From assembly GCA_020697295.1 (NCBI GenBank), contig JAJFBF010000002.1, forward strand, positions 1 through 64,000: 64,000 nucleotides of DNA, in the 5' to 3' direction. Under the pieces are notes generated by a model, which did no database searches, had not been told where the DNA came from, and saw nothing but the letters and a program-made list of their open reading frames with translations. Made by a program: the position numbers and the translations under genes. The DNA is from Moraxellaceae bacterium (GTDB taxonomy: Bacteria; Pseudomonadota; Gammaproteobacteria; Pseudomonadales; Moraxellaceae). Positions 31,797 to 40,874 of the stretch are shown piece by piece. Numbering within the stretch: the stretch's first letter is position 1; every line of letters begins with the position of its first letter.

Positions 31797-32663
31797 ATGT
31801 CGTCCCTGCCCGGCCCCTCCCGTTCAGGCTATGCCTTTGCTGCTGGCGTTGTCTGCATCTGGGCGGGCTTCGTCCTGCTCGGCCGCGTTGCCGGCACCAG
31901 CGCCCTCAACGGCAACGATGTGGTGGCGCTGCGCTTCGGAGTGGCTGCCACCCTCCTGCTGCCGGTCTGGTGGTTCAAGTGGCGGGTGCCCGTTTTCACC
32001 TGGCGCATGGCCATGCTCATGCTCTCTGGCGGCATGACCTATACCCTGGCGGCGTACTGGAGCTTCCACTTTGCCCCGGCCGCCCATGGCGCCTTGCTGC
32101 TCTCGGGCATGCTGCCCTTCTTTGTGGCAATGGTGAGCTGGGGGCTGCTGGGCGAGTCGCCGCCTGCGCGCCTGCATCACGCCCTGATCTGCATTGCCGG
32201 CGGCATCGGCCTGCTGGCCGTGCACAGCCTGGGCGGCCTGGCCCAAAGCTGGCCGGGCGACCTGATGATGCTGTTCGCCTCCTTGTCCTGGGCCGTCTAT
32301 ACCGTGCTGGTGCGGCGCTGGGGCTACGCGCCTGTCGAGACCACCATTGGCGTGACCTTGTTGTCGGCCTTCGTCTTCCTGCCGGTCTACCTGCTCTTCT
32401 TGCCCAAGGGCATTGCCCAGGTGCCCCTCGGCTCCGTGCTGCTGCAGGGCTTCTACCAGGGCGTGCTCGTGGCCATCGTCGCCATGCTGCTCTACATGCA
32501 GGCCATGGTCCGGCTCGGGCCCATGCGCCTTGGCGCGATCATGGCGACAGTTCCCGCCATCGCCGGCATCGGTGCCACGCTCGTGCTGGGCGAGCCCTTC
32601 TCGCTCTGGCTCGTGGGCGGACTCATTCTCACGAGCGTGGGCGCCTGGCTGGGCACTCGCTAG
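31797..32663 (+). CDS. EamA/RhaT family (DMT) transporter
   Basis: 288 residues with about ten membrane segments in two EamA repeats (about 10-140 and 155-285). ATG 31797 is chosen; ATG 31767 adds ten residues. Signature features include GxVCIWAGFVLLGRV at the start and a C-terminal repeat ending LGEPFSLWLVGGLILTSVG. It exports unknown metabolites. Followed by a clear terminator. Confidence 0.88.
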   Translation: MSSLPGPSRSGYAFAAGVVCIWAGFVLLGRVAGTSALNGNDVVALRFGVAATLLLPVWWFKWRVPVFTWRMAMLMLSGGMTYTLAAYWSFHFAPAAHGALLLSGMLPFFVAMVSWGLLGESPPARLHHALICIAGGIGLLAVHSLGGLAQSWPGDLMMLFASLSWAVYTVLVRRWGYAPVETTIGVTLLSAFVFLPVYLLFLPKGIAQVPLGSVLLQGFYQGVLVAIVAMLLYMQAMVRLGPMRLGAIMATVPAIAGIGATLVLGEPFSLWLVGGLILTSVGAWLGTR

Positions 32664-32734
32664 CGGGTGTCACTCCCGCTGCGCTGCCGGTGCCCGCGGG
32701 CGCAGCTTTTCTGCGCGACTGAATTCGACGCCAT

Positions 32735-32763
32735 GAAAAAGGAGCCCGAAGGCTCCTTTTTTG
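32735..32763 (+). terminator. Rho-independent terminator after EamA gene
   Basis: AAAAAGGAGCC-cgaa-GGCTCC and six or more T's. A run of A's on the left arm lets it also act in the opposite direction, for the converging orphan gene. Confidence 0.88.
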
Positions 32764-32912
32764 TCAGCGGGCACCGGCGGCGCAAGGCGGGCCCGGCGTT
32801 CTCTTGATCTGCCGGAAGGCCGGCCAGCGCACTTCAGGTGCTGCGGGCCGCAGCTTCAGTCGCACTGGCGGGCAGCCGCGAGGGAGCGGCCAGCCTCCAG
32901 GCCGGGCTGGGT

Positions 32913-33923
32913 TCAGCCCTCGAGCAGGCCCTTCACTTCCTTGGAGCCATAGAACGCCTTGAGGTGGGCGTGCACGCGCGCCTCGATCTGGCCGGAGCTG
33001 ATGAGCTCGGCAAGCAGCGGCTCCAGGAAGCGCTGCACCTCGACCGGCAGGCGCTGGCGGTCGAGGCCGATGCTTTCCAGCACGCTGAGCGCGGGCTTGC
33101 TGCCGTTGTCGGCAAACCACGCCTCGACCAGTTCGTGCAGCAGGCCGTGCGCGTAGCCGGTCTGGCGGAAATGGTTCCACAGGCGGTTGCCGATCTCGAC
33201 GACTTCGCGCACCTGCTTTTCATTGACGTGCTTCGTGGCCACGTCGAGGTGCACGGTATGCACGCGCTGCCAGATCTTCTTGGAGTGCGCCTTGAGCTTG
33301 TGCGACTCCAGGGCCTGCTTCACCAGGCGCTCGGTCATTTCCATGGTGGCGCGGGTGTTCTGGTGCACGTAGTTCTTGAGCGCGCCCTCGACCATGCTGT
33401 CGGTGCCCATGCGCTCCATCATGCCCTTGCCGACCTTCATGAGTGAGCTCATGCCCGGCACTTTCTTGGCGATATTGCTGTTCTCGGCGACGTAATTCTT
33501 GACGCCGTTGAAGACGATGTCCGAGATGAGGTGGGTGATCTCGTGGTTCTGCATGATGGCGCGGACAATGCCATTGCGGACGTCCTCGAGCTCGATCAGG
33601 CGCTCGGCGATGTAATCGTAGTCCTTGGCGTCGAGGATGGCGTCGACACGGGTCTCGGCATTGAGCGGGCTTTGCAGGGCGGCGGTGGCGACACTGCCGA
33701 TCTGTTCCAGCAACTCTGCGCTGGGTGTCAGGTCGAACACATTGCGCAGCAGGAAATCACGCACCAGCACCGGCGAGGCCAGCGCGGTCACGGGCCGGGC
33801 CGCCAGCCAGTCGCAGGCCTGGGCGGTTTCTTCCGCGACCAGGGCGGCAAGGGGCTTGCCCGACAGCTGGTGCATGACGTGGCGGGTGTGGGCTTCCAGC
33901 AGGGACTTGGCGGTGGCGTGCAT
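32913..33923 (-). CDS. Unrecognised helical protein, paralogue of the 37099-38265 gene
   Basis: 336 residues, no signal peptide or membrane segment, strongly alpha-helical. It aligns with the gene at 37099-38265 from the first residues (AKSLLEAHTRHVMHQLSGKPLAALVAEE versus AKRLLDAHVEYVMSQLQGPALTALLARE) and again near the C-terminus (IGNRLWNHFRQTG... GSKPALSVLESIGL versus IGYEAWRHVRGTP... GSTPLRELIDEMGV). I do not recognise the family. Both paralogues flank a hydrolase and an orphan gene, pointing to a shared local function. Coding is convincing from codon use and paralogy. Confidence 0.75.
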   Translation of the reverse strand: MHATAKSLLEAHTRHVMHQLSGKPLAALVAEETAQACDWLAARPVTALASPVLVRDFLLRNVFDLTPSAELLEQIGSVATAALQSPLNAETRVDAILDAKDYDYIAERLIELEDVRNGIVRAIMQNHEITHLISDIVFNGVKNYVAENSNIAKKVPGMSSLMKVGKGMMERMGTDSMVEGALKNYVHQNTRATMEMTERLVKQALESHKLKAHSKKIWQRVHTVHLDVATKHVNEKQVREVVEIGNRLWNHFRQTGYAHGLLHELVEAWFADNGSKPALSVLESIGLDRQRLPVEVQRFLEPLLAELISSGQIEARVHAHLKAFYGSKEVKGLLEG

Positions 33924-34214
33924 GGTGTTCTCCTGTGCGTTCGGGCGGTCGCTTTGCTATTGGAGTTATGGCGACCGCCGGCCGTGTATCGGCCGGTGGA
34001 AAGGGGCGAGCATAATGGAAGCCATGGGTCCTGGGGACGTATTTATGTGAACTCCATCAGCCGCCGCCCCCCGGTCCGGGGGTATGCTCATCGAGGTAGT
34101 CATCGGCGCGGAAGTCCGCTTGTACCCGGGCCGCTTGTCCGCGCCAGGATCGGGGGCGATCCTTGACCGCCTTATTGCCTTTGTTTCAGCCCCCCGCGGG
34201 GCACACTGCCGGGA
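33924..34214. other. Divergent intergenic region
   Basis: 291 bp between divergent orphan genes; must hold both promoters. AGGAGAACACC is the ribosome site for the minus-strand gene. No repeat or motif stands out. Confidence 0.4.
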
Positions 34215-34799
34215 ATGCCTATGAGTGACCTTATGCAAAGCGAGCACCTGGTCTGGGACTTGGGGAAACTCAATGACCACGACCGTGCCACGCGCTTCAT
34301 CATGCGCTTCCAGCAGTCCTTGTGCGTGTACTCGCCGCCGGTGGAGCAGCTCTACACCAACTACGAAATCATTGTGCCGGACGAGGATGGCCGCAAACTC
34401 ATCATCCTGCCCAATCCCCACGCGTTCCACGACACCTTCAGCCATATCAACGAGGATGCGATTGCGCAGACCAGCCTTTTCATCGCCCCGGATGCCGAAG
34501 GCAAGCTGCAGCTGCAGGTGCCGCTCAGCAATGGCGGCCGGCGCTCCATGCCGCTGGGCGTAGGTCTCAATTTCATTCAGACCAAGCTGGGTCCCGACGT
34601 GCCCTTCCTGCCGGTCCTGACCAAGGGCGATCTGCGTGAATTCAAGCAGGAGATGCCCATTCTGCACTTGCACCGCATCGTGTTGAGCAAGGTGACCCGG
34701 CACTCCGAACTGGAGATCCGCACTATCCGCAAATCCATCCAGAACAAGCTGGTGCAGCACTTCGGCTTTGCCGCCGTGGGCAAGGCCATGCTGAGCTGA
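34215..34799 (+). CDS. Conserved-looking hypothetical protein
   Basis: 194 residues; ATG 34215 or ATG 34221. Cytoplasmic, with an acidic N-terminal half (VYSPPVEQLYTNYEIIVPDEDGRKLIIL) and a C-terminal basic helix. No family recognised and no catalytic motif seen. It is between the two paralogous helical protein genes, and a shared bidirectional terminator follows it. Confidence 0.65.
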   Translation: MPMSDLMQSEHLVWDLGKLNDHDRATRFIMRFQQSLCVYSPPVEQLYTNYEIIVPDEDGRKLIILPNPHAFHDTFSHINEDAIAQTSLFIAPDAEGKLQLQVPLSNGGRRSMPLGVGLNFIQTKLGPDVPFLPVLTKGDLREFKQEMPILHLHRIVLSKVTRHSELEIRTIRKSIQNKLVQHFGFAAVGKAMLS

Positions 34800-34810
34800 G
34801 CCTGGCAAGT

Positions 34811-34840
34811 TAAAAAAAGCGGCCTTGGCCGCTTTTTTTA
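34811..34840. terminator. Bidirectional terminator
   Basis: Perfect palindrome with seven A's, GCGGCC, TT, GGCCGC and seven T's, between convergent genes. It should work on both strands. Confidence 0.92.
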
Positions 34841-34864
34841 TGCGCCGGCGGGCGCGCGCCCGCC

Positions 34865-36175
34865 TCAGCCGGATTTTTTCTTGCTGCCGCCACTGCCGAC
34901 CTTGCCTTTTTTGCCTGCAGGGGCGGGCTGTTCCGGCGCAGCCTTGGCCGCAGGAGGGCGGGTCAGGGAGCGGGGCTTGGGCGTGGCTGTGGCCGGGGTT
35001 TTCATTGCAGGCTTCGCCGGCGCCTTGCCCGGAGCCTTGGTGGCCGGCTTTGACGGGGCCTTGGCCGGAATGGTGGCCGCCGGCGCTTTCACGGGAGGCT
35101 TGGCGGGGGCTTTCGGGGCCGCCGGCTTCGCCGGGGCAAGGTTCGCCGGCGCCTTGCTCTTGCCGCCGGACTTCGCCGGGGGGCGGGAGGGCCGGGCCGC
35201 GGCAGAATCCGCCTGCGGCGCCGGCGCTGCGCTGGCCACCGCCATCGATGTCCCGACCGGAGTGGCGGCGTGCTTGCGACGGCCGGCGCCTCGGATGAAG
35301 TTGGCCATGCGGACCAGATCCTCTCGAGCCTCGGGCAGGAGCGGCGCGAAGATCGGCCAGACATGCATGAGGTCAGGGCGCGAGAGCAGGGTCACCGGCA
35401 CACCCGCCGCCAGCGCCCGGGCTTCCACGGCATAGGCGTCGTCGCGCAGGCACTCGTGGTCACAGACCGTGATGAACAGCGGCGGCAGGCCCGTGTAATC
35501 ACCGAGGGCGGGGGAGGCATAGGGATGCGCGGCGTCCAGCGGAGTCTGCGCATAGACGTTGCGGCCCACCTCCAGCATGTTGGCGCCGAGCATGAAGTCG
35601 GTGGCGTCGTTGCCGCGGATGCTGGCCGAAGTCACGTGCAGGTCGGCATAGGGCGAGATCAGCACGGCGCAGCGCGGCAGGGGCCGGCCCTTGTCGCGCA
35701 GGGCGAGCAGGGTGCCCAGGCTGAGGCCGCCGCCGGCGGAATCCCCGGCAATCGTGATCTGGTCGCCGCGCCAGCCCTGCTTCAGCAGCCATTCGTAGCT
35801 GGCGACGGCATCCTCGATGGCGGCGGGGAAGGGGTGTTCCGGCGCCAGGCGGTAGGCCGGCAGCAGGACCTCGGCATTGAGCTCGCGCGCGAGGCGGCTG
35901 CACATATTGAAGTAGGTGCGGGTCTTGCCGCAGACATAACCGCCGCCGTGCAGGTAAAGAATGACCTGCTCCGGCGCCGCCACGAGCAGGCGGTCGCCGC
36001 GCACGCCACCGTCCTGCCAGGCCTCCGTGCGCACCCCCGGCGGCAGCAGCACCGGCATCGGAGAATGGTTCATGCTGCGGCGCAGGTGCCGGACCAGGCT
36101 GGCAGGGTCCTTGGGGTTGTGGCGGATGTACATACGCGAGAACAGCTTCATGCTGTGGGCGATCAGGCTGGGCAT
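34865..36175 (-). CDS. HSL-family alpha/beta hydrolase with a histone-H1-like tail
   Basis: 436 residues. The first 300 are a complete hormone-sensitive-lipase type esterase: oxyanion HGGG at 76-79, nucleophile Ser146 in GDSAG, Asp239 and His271. LPAYRLAPEHPFPAAIEDA is typical of the family. Residues 300-436 are a low-complexity tail of Lys, Pro and Ala (repeats like KAPAKP, PAKAPSKPATKAP) ending KKGKVGSGGSKKKSG, resembling histone H1-like or phasin PhaF/PhaI C-termini. Such tails bind DNA or polyanions. The tail is in frame and codon-consistent. Substrate unknown; lactone or short ester hydrolysis is usual for the core. Confidence 0.85.
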   Translation of the reverse strand: MPSLIAHSMKLFSRMYIRHNPKDPASLVRHLRRSMNHSPMPVLLPPGVRTEAWQDGGVRGDRLLVAAPEQVILYLHGGGYVCGKTRTYFNMCSRLARELNAEVLLPAYRLAPEHPFPAAIEDAVASYEWLLKQGWRGDQITIAGDSAGGGLSLGTLLALRDKGRPLPRCAVLISPYADLHVTSASIRGNDATDFMLGANMLEVGRNVYAQTPLDAAHPYASPALGDYTGLPPLFITVCDHECLRDDAYAVEARALAAGVPVTLLSRPDLMHVWPIFAPLLPEAREDLVRMANFIRGAGRRKHAATPVGTSMAVASAAPAPQADSAAARPSRPPAKSGGKSKAPANLAPAKPAAPKAPAKPPVKAPAATIPAKAPSKPATKAPGKAPAKPAMKTPATATPKPRSLTRPPAAKAAPEQPAPAGKKGKVGSGGSKKKSG

Positions 36176-36525
36176 GGCAAAGGCATCAAACGATAGAAGG
36201 AAAGAGGCCGACCATACCTGCTAAGCCTGAGGCCCGCCATGGCCGGTTGCGCCGGAAAACTGTGCGCAGGGGCCATGCTGACGGTGACAGTCGAGTAGGG
36301 CTGCACTAATCTGCCGCGATTGCCTGTCGCGGGCTCCGGCGGCGACAACCCCGGGTTGCCGCCGGGGATGGGCGAGTCGAGCCGCAGGCCGCCGGGACCT
36401 TCTTCCGTAGGTGACGGTCGGCGGCGCCTGGACCCGGGCCGCCGTCCTTGCCAATGCGACGGACGAGGGGGTTCGGGCAGCGCCCGCGAGAGGCGTGACG
36501 ATAAGCCAGATGAAAAGGAGTCGAC
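36176..36525. other. Divergent intergenic region
   Basis: 350 bp between the hydrolase and the SRPBCC gene, very GC-rich, with several imperfect GC hairpins. No gene or clear promoter seen; AAAAGGAG is the ribosome site of the SRPBCC gene. Confidence 0.4.
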
Positions 36526-36975
36526 ATGACCCTGCTGTGCCAGAGCATCGAGATCGCGGCCCCGCCGACGGCCGTGTATGACTATGTGACCCGTCCCCTG
36601 CGCTGGAAGGAGTGGCACCATTCCTCCCTGGCGGTGCAGGAGGTGACGGACGAGTCGCTGGTCGCGGGGCGGCGCTTCGAGGAAGACGTGGCGGCCGCCG
36701 GTCGCCAGCGCCACCTGCGCTGGATGGTGGAGGAAAGCCGGCCGGGCCAGCGCTGGCGCGCCTCGGCCTATATGGACGATGGCAGTACGGTCCGCCTGAC
36801 CTATGAGTTCGAGGCGGCGGGGACGGGAACCCGGTTCACCCGCACTCTGGAGTACGTGCTGGCGCCGTTCGTCCTGCGCTGGATTAACGACCTCTTTCTG
36901 TGGAAGCGGGTAGAGCGGGAATCGCAGGCGGCGCTGGCGAATTTGCAGGCGCGTTTCCCGGCAGGCACGGCCTGA
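36526..36975 (+). CDS. SRPBCC family (polyketide cyclase/START-like) protein
   Basis: 149 residues. The fold signature is visible at the N-terminus (IEIAAPPTAVYDYVTRPLRWKEWH) and the C-terminal helix (LFLWKRVERESQAALANLQARF). It binds small hydrophobic ligands; specific role unknown. Good ribosome site AAGGAG seven bases before ATG. Convergent with the 37099-38265 gene. Confidence 0.85.
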   Translation: MTLLCQSIEIAAPPTAVYDYVTRPLRWKEWHHSSLAVQEVTDESLVAGRRFEEDVAAAGRQRHLRWMVEESRPGQRWRASAYMDDGSTVRLTYEFEAAGTGTRFTRTLEYVLAPFVLRWINDLFLWKRVERESQAALANLQARFPAGTA

Positions 36976-37098
36976 CGGCGTTGCCGCACGCGCCTCGTCC
37001 CCGGGTGAGTCATCCGCGCGGACAGCCGCCGCCCTTTGCCCGGACGGGCTGGGGCAGGGGGCGCTTGCGGGCTGCGTTCCAGCGTTGTCCGCCGGGTC

Positions 37099-38265
37099 TC
37101 AGGACTTGGCGGGGGCGGCCGGCTTCAGCGGCTTGCGGACGGCCTTGGCGCCGGTCACTTTCGGGGCGGCTTCAGGATCAGTCTTTGGCGCGGCTTTAGA
37201 GGTGGCGCGGGGCTTGGCGGGCCTGGCGGCGGGGGCCTCGTCGCCCACGATGGCGGCCACGGCAGCGGACGCATAGAAGCCCGCCAGGTGGCGCCGCACC
37301 AGCGGCTCCAGCAAGTGCTTCTGGTGCAGCGCGCCCAGCACATGCGGCGCGAAGCGGGTGGCCTCGCGCAGGGCGATCTCGCGGCTCACGCCCATCTCGT
37401 CGATAAGCTCGCGCAGCGGGGTACTGCCGTACTTGTCGAAGAAGGCGTCGATGCCCGCCTCGATCATGGCGCTATAAAGCGGCGTGCCGCGGACATGGCG
37501 CCAGGCTTCGTAGCCGATCACGAAGAACTCCTCGATGTCGAGGCTGGACACGCCTTCCTGGAAGTCGGCGATGCGCTTGTCCTTGACGATGTCCCAGGCT
37601 TCGAGCGCGAGAGAGCGCACCTGCTCCTGGTCAAACAGGCCGAGCAGGAACTCCTCGCTGCCTTGCAGCAGGTCGCGCAGGCTCTTCTGCAGGTAGGTGC
37701 GCAGGCTTTCCTCGAGGGTTTCCTCGATCGCGGGCAGGGCGTTGCGCAGCAGGCCGCTGCCGAGCGCGCTGGCCTGGCGCAGGCCGGGCAGGCTGCGCAC
37801 GCGCGCGCCGCCATGGTGCAGGTAGCCGCGGATGCCTTCGACGACGATGTCGGTGGCTAGCGCGGAGTAAACCGGATTGGCGATGGCCTCGTGCACGATC
37901 CACTCATGCAGTTCGCGCATCTCCAGGCCCTTGTCGAGGAACTCCTCGAAGAGCCCGTCGGGCAGCAGGTCGTTGAGCGTGGTGTTGCCATGCACCGGAT
38001 GCGCGTAGAGCGCGCGGGCGATGTCGCCCACCAGTTCCGGAATGGCGCCCGACAATTCGATCTCGACAGCGTAGCTGAGCACGGTGGCCTTGATCATCGC
38101 GGGCGTGACGGCCTCGTCGAGCGTGATGCGGCTGGCGTCGGCGAACAGTTCATCCACCTCGCGCGCCAGCAGCGCCGTCAGCGCGGGACCCTGCAGCTGG
38201 CTCATCACATATTCCACGTGGGCGTCGAGCAGGCGCTTGGCCTGCGGGTGCATCCGGCTCGCCAT
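37099..38265 (-). CDS. Unrecognised helical protein with basic tail, paralogue of the 32913-33923 gene
   Basis: 388 residues with AGGAGG nine bases upstream of ATG 38265. Helical, soluble, no known family. Residues 1-340 align with the 336-residue paralogue; the additional C-terminal 50 residues are Lys/Pro/Ala-rich (SKAAPKTDPEAAPKVTGAK), again like the tail of the hydrolase between them. Transcribed on the minus strand and divergent from the LuxR-type regulator across 323 bp. Confidence 0.75.
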   Translation of the reverse strand: MASRMHPQAKRLLDAHVEYVMSQLQGPALTALLAREVDELFADASRITLDEAVTPAMIKATVLSYAVEIELSGAIPELVGDIARALYAHPVHGNTTLNDLLPDGLFEEFLDKGLEMRELHEWIVHEAIANPVYSALATDIVVEGIRGYLHHGGARVRSLPGLRQASALGSGLLRNALPAIEETLEESLRTYLQKSLRDLLQGSEEFLLGLFDQEQVRSLALEAWDIVKDKRIADFQEGVSSLDIEEFFVIGYEAWRHVRGTPLYSAMIEAGIDAFFDKYGSTPLRELIDEMGVSREIALREATRFAPHVLGALHQKHLLEPLVRRHLAGFYASAAVAAIVGDEAPAARPAKPRATSKAAPKTDPEAAPKVTGAKAVRKPLKPAAPAKS

Positions 38266-38588
38266 CTCGGCACTCCTCCTAGTGGGAGCTCATCCTAGCA
38301 GTTTGAAGGCCGAAAACCAGAAGCCCCTCCCGGGGAGGGGGCGTTGGGCGGAATCCTGTGTAGGCTAATGCTGACAACGCGACGGCGAAAGCCGGCGGTC
38401 AGGTGCGGCGCGGGCCACGCGGCGCGGGTTTGGGCCCACGCGATGGAGCTAGCTCGCGTGGCGGAGTAGTCATCCGCAGGAATTAAGAGGATTGGATGTA
38501 GGACAATTGCCGTTGCCGCCGCGAAGGCGTGTGCCTAGAATTCACTTCGATCCGGGATGGATCGGTACAACAATCGAGATAGAGGCTT
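38266..38588. other. Divergent intergenic region upstream of CsgD/VpsT-like regulator
   Basis: 323 bp without a gene. CCCCTCCCGGGGAGGGGG near 38325-38342 is a strong hairpin. The LuxR-type gene has only a weak ribosome site. Confidence 0.4.
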
Positions 38589-39263
38589 ATGGACGAGCAT
38601 TTCCTTACGGCGGGCGTCATGTCTGCCAATCGCCCGCTGGGCTGGATGGGGAGCACTCCCCAGGCACCGGCGCACCTGGTTCGCCTTTTCGCGCGACACG
38701 GCTTCACTTTCGTTCCCCTCTCCCGGCATGACACGGCGGCGACCCGCGGTTACTCGCTGGTGCTGATCGACTGCGCCGGCCTGGGCGTCGAGGCGGTGCA
38801 GGAGTATCTGGACTTCATGCATGCCGCACATCCGGACCTGCGACAGGCGCTGGTCTGGGTGGAGTCGGGCAGCAACTTCGAGCATCTGATCCGCTGGCCG
38901 AGCGTGAAGGGCATCTTCCCGTCCGACTGCAACGAATCGCAGTTGCTCAAGGGCGTGCAGAGCATCCTGGCCGGCCACAACTGGCTGCCGCGACGCCTGC
39001 TTGAGCAGTGCCTCGAGAAGCAGCGGGGCAAGTTGCCGCAGTCGCGCTCGATGATTCCGCAGACGCTGACCGAGCGTGAGCGGCAAATCCTGCAGCATGT
39101 CGGCGAAGCTTCGACCAATGCGCAAATCGCCTATGACCTGTGCATCAGTGAGCACACCGTCAAGACGCATCTCTACAACATCTTCCGCAAGATCCAGGTA
39201 CGCAACCGTACCGAAGCCAGCAACTGGGTTCGGCAACACCTGCAACAGGAAAGCGTGCTGTAG
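38589..39263 (+). CDS. CsgD/VpsT-like LuxR family regulator
   Basis: 224 residues. C-terminal HTH at about 160-215 (LTERERQILQHVGEASTNAQIAYDL, then SEHTVKTHLYNIFRKIQVRNRTEA) is the CsgD/VpsT type, including the HLYN[IL]F[RK]KI stretch. The N-terminal half is an atypical receiver domain without the phospho-Asp pocket. At 132-135 it has WLPR where VpsT has its c-di-GMP-binding W[F/L/M][T/S]R motif; the Thr/Ser is Pro here, but Trp and Arg are kept. It probably controls matrix or biofilm genes (inference), and it is followed by a CsgC/CsgH-like gene. Confidence 0.85.
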   Translation: MDEHFLTAGVMSANRPLGWMGSTPQAPAHLVRLFARHGFTFVPLSRHDTAATRGYSLVLIDCAGLGVEAVQEYLDFMHAAHPDLRQALVWVESGSNFEHLIRWPSVKGIFPSDCNESQLLKGVQSILAGHNWLPRRLLEQCLEKQRGKLPQSRSMIPQTLTERERQILQHVGEASTNAQIAYDLCISEHTVKTHLYNIFRKIQVRNRTEASNWVRQHLQQESVL

Positions 39264-39487
39264 GCGACTGCGGCTGTCCTCGCGCCGCCTTCGCATCCGC
39301 TCGCCGGGGCTGAGTTCCCGGGATCGCCGCCTTGTCAGGCCTCCTGTCGGGAGCGCCGGCGCATGGCGGGTCGGTCCCGGGTGCGGTTTTTCCGGACGGC
39401 CCTTGCAGCGCGCGTGAGCGACCTTGCTGCCCGCTAACGGCAGCCTTTTCTGATTGCTCTGTTTCCTGTTTCCTAGCGAGGTCAGTC

Positions 39488-39805
39488 ATGACTATTACTG
39501 CCCGCAATGCCGCCGTGAATGCGGTGTTGCATATCCGGCGCGAGCAATCCGCCGTGACGGTGAATCCCTGGGTCTGGGCCGGCGATGGCCAGAATTTCGA
39601 GATGCGCATCAAGGCCCTGCAAAGCGGCCCCTCCGGCGTGTCCGCCCTGCGGCAGAGCCAGCGCATCGAGATCAAGGGCGTGCAGCCTTTTTGTGGCGGC
39701 GAGATGCGTAATGGCCTGCGCCTCGGCGACCGTGTCGACTATGAGCTTGAGCTCTGGCAGAACGGCGCCATGGTGTTGAGCCGCAAGGAAAGCATCCGCG
39801 CCTGA
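39488..39805 (+). CDS. CsgC/CsgH-like curli-assembly-type protein without signal peptide
   Basis: 105 residues from ATG 39488 with GAGGT five bases upstream. The core pattern V-x2-NP-x-V ... RIKALQSGPSGVSALRQSQRIEI ... LGDRVDYELELWQNGAMVLSRKE parallels E. coli CsgC (RVQILSLREGSSGQSQTKQE..., VKIVVTVSDGQSLHLSQQW), the curli amyloid inhibitor family. Those proteins are periplasmic, yet neither this start nor an in-frame extension to 39332 gives a secretion signal. No csgA, csgB, csgE, csgF or csgG is in the window. The family call rests on a short motif match. Confidence 0.5.
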   Translation: MTITARNAAVNAVLHIRREQSAVTVNPWVWAGDGQNFEMRIKALQSGPSGVSALRQSQRIEIKGVQPFCGGEMRNGLRLGDRVDYELELWQNGAMVLSRKESIRA

Positions 39806-39856
39806 GTTGGTTCAGGCGGCAGGAAAGTCTTCTCGTCTCCTTCGCAAGTCGCAGCC

Positions 39857-39890
39857 ATAAAAAAAGGCCGGTAACTCCGGCCTTTTTTTA
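39857..39890. terminator. Bidirectional terminator
   Basis: AAAAAAAGGCCGG-taact-CCGGCC and seven T's, between the CsgC-like gene and the convergent dienelactone hydrolase. Confidence 0.9.
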
Positions 39891-39947
39891 TGCGGTGAGG
39901 ACGGACGCTGGCCGTCGCGCCAACGGTCCTGGCACGGAGCCGGACGG

Positions 39948-40772
39948 TCAGTAGCCCTTCATGCTCCGGCGGCGGTCTTCAAAAAGGCGCTGGAAGAATT
40001 TCTGCATCTCCTGCCAGGATTCCTTGTCGGCGCGGGGGTTGTAGGCCACGTCGAGCGTGTTTTCCCTCGCGAGGCGGTCGGCATCGGTGCTGCTGAAGCC
40101 GTGGCGCGCGCCCGGATAGTTGATGAAGCGGTAGTCCACGCCGGCGGCCTTCATTTCCGCCTTGAAGGCCGCAATGTCGGTGGCGGGAATAAAGCTGTCG
40201 TCGGCGCCGTTCAGGACCAGCACGCGTGCCTTGACCTTGCCTTTCTGTGCCGGGGTCGCGGTGGCCAGGATGCCATGGAAGCTGACCACGCCCGCGAGGT
40301 CCATGCCCTGGCGAGCCATGTCGAGCACGATCTTGCCGCCAAAACAGTAGCCGATGGCCGCCACCTTGGCGGCATCGACTTCGGCCTGCGCCTTCAGCAG
40401 GTCGAGGCCGGCCTGGGCGCGGGCCTGCGATACCCTGGCGTCATTGGCGGCGCTCTGCATCAGCGCCTTGGCTTCATGCGCGTGCTGCGTGTGCTGGCCG
40501 TCACCGTACATGTCGATGGCAAGGGCGGCGTAGCCGAGCTGGGCGAGTTCGCGGGCGCGGCGGCGGGCGTAGTCATTGAGACCCCACCATTCATGCACGA
40601 CGACAATGCCGGGGCGCTTGCCTTTCAGGCTGTCGTCAAACGCGTAATAGCCAACCAGGCGGGTGCCATCGGCTGACTCGTAGGGAATTTCCCGGGTCTG
40701 GATTTCCGCGAAGGCGGGCAGGGACAGGCCGAGGGCCAGGCCCATCAGGCAGGTACGCAACCAGGCGCGCAT
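39948..40772 (-). CDS. Secreted dienelactone hydrolase family protein
   Basis: 274 residues. Signal peptide of 22 residues ending AFA before Glu23. Triad: Cys143 in GYCFGG, Asp191/192, His224, with HEWWG at 60-64 as in dienelactone hydrolases. Cys nucleophile and EWWG loop fit the DLH family better than serine esterases. Natural substrate in the periplasm unknown. Convergent with the CsgC-like gene; the orphan gene 40875-41258 lies upstream, same strand. Confidence 0.9.
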   Translation of the reverse strand: MRAWLRTCLMGLALGLSLPAFAEIQTREIPYESADGTRLVGYYAFDDSLKGKRPGIVVVHEWWGLNDYARRRARELAQLGYAALAIDMYGDGQHTQHAHEAKALMQSAANDARVSQARAQAGLDLLKAQAEVDAAKVAAIGYCFGGKIVLDMARQGMDLAGVVSFHGILATATPAQKGKVKARVLVLNGADDSFIPATDIAAFKAEMKAAGVDYRFINYPGARHGFSSTDADRLARENTLDVAYNPRADKESWQEMQKFFQRLFEDRRRSMKGY

Positions 40773-40874
40773 GGTGATCTCCTTTCGATGCAGGCAGGGC
40801 CTGTCACCATAACCGGCTTTGCCGGTTCCGGGAAATGCGACGACGGTGACACAGGCGCATGGCGGCAGCGGCGT

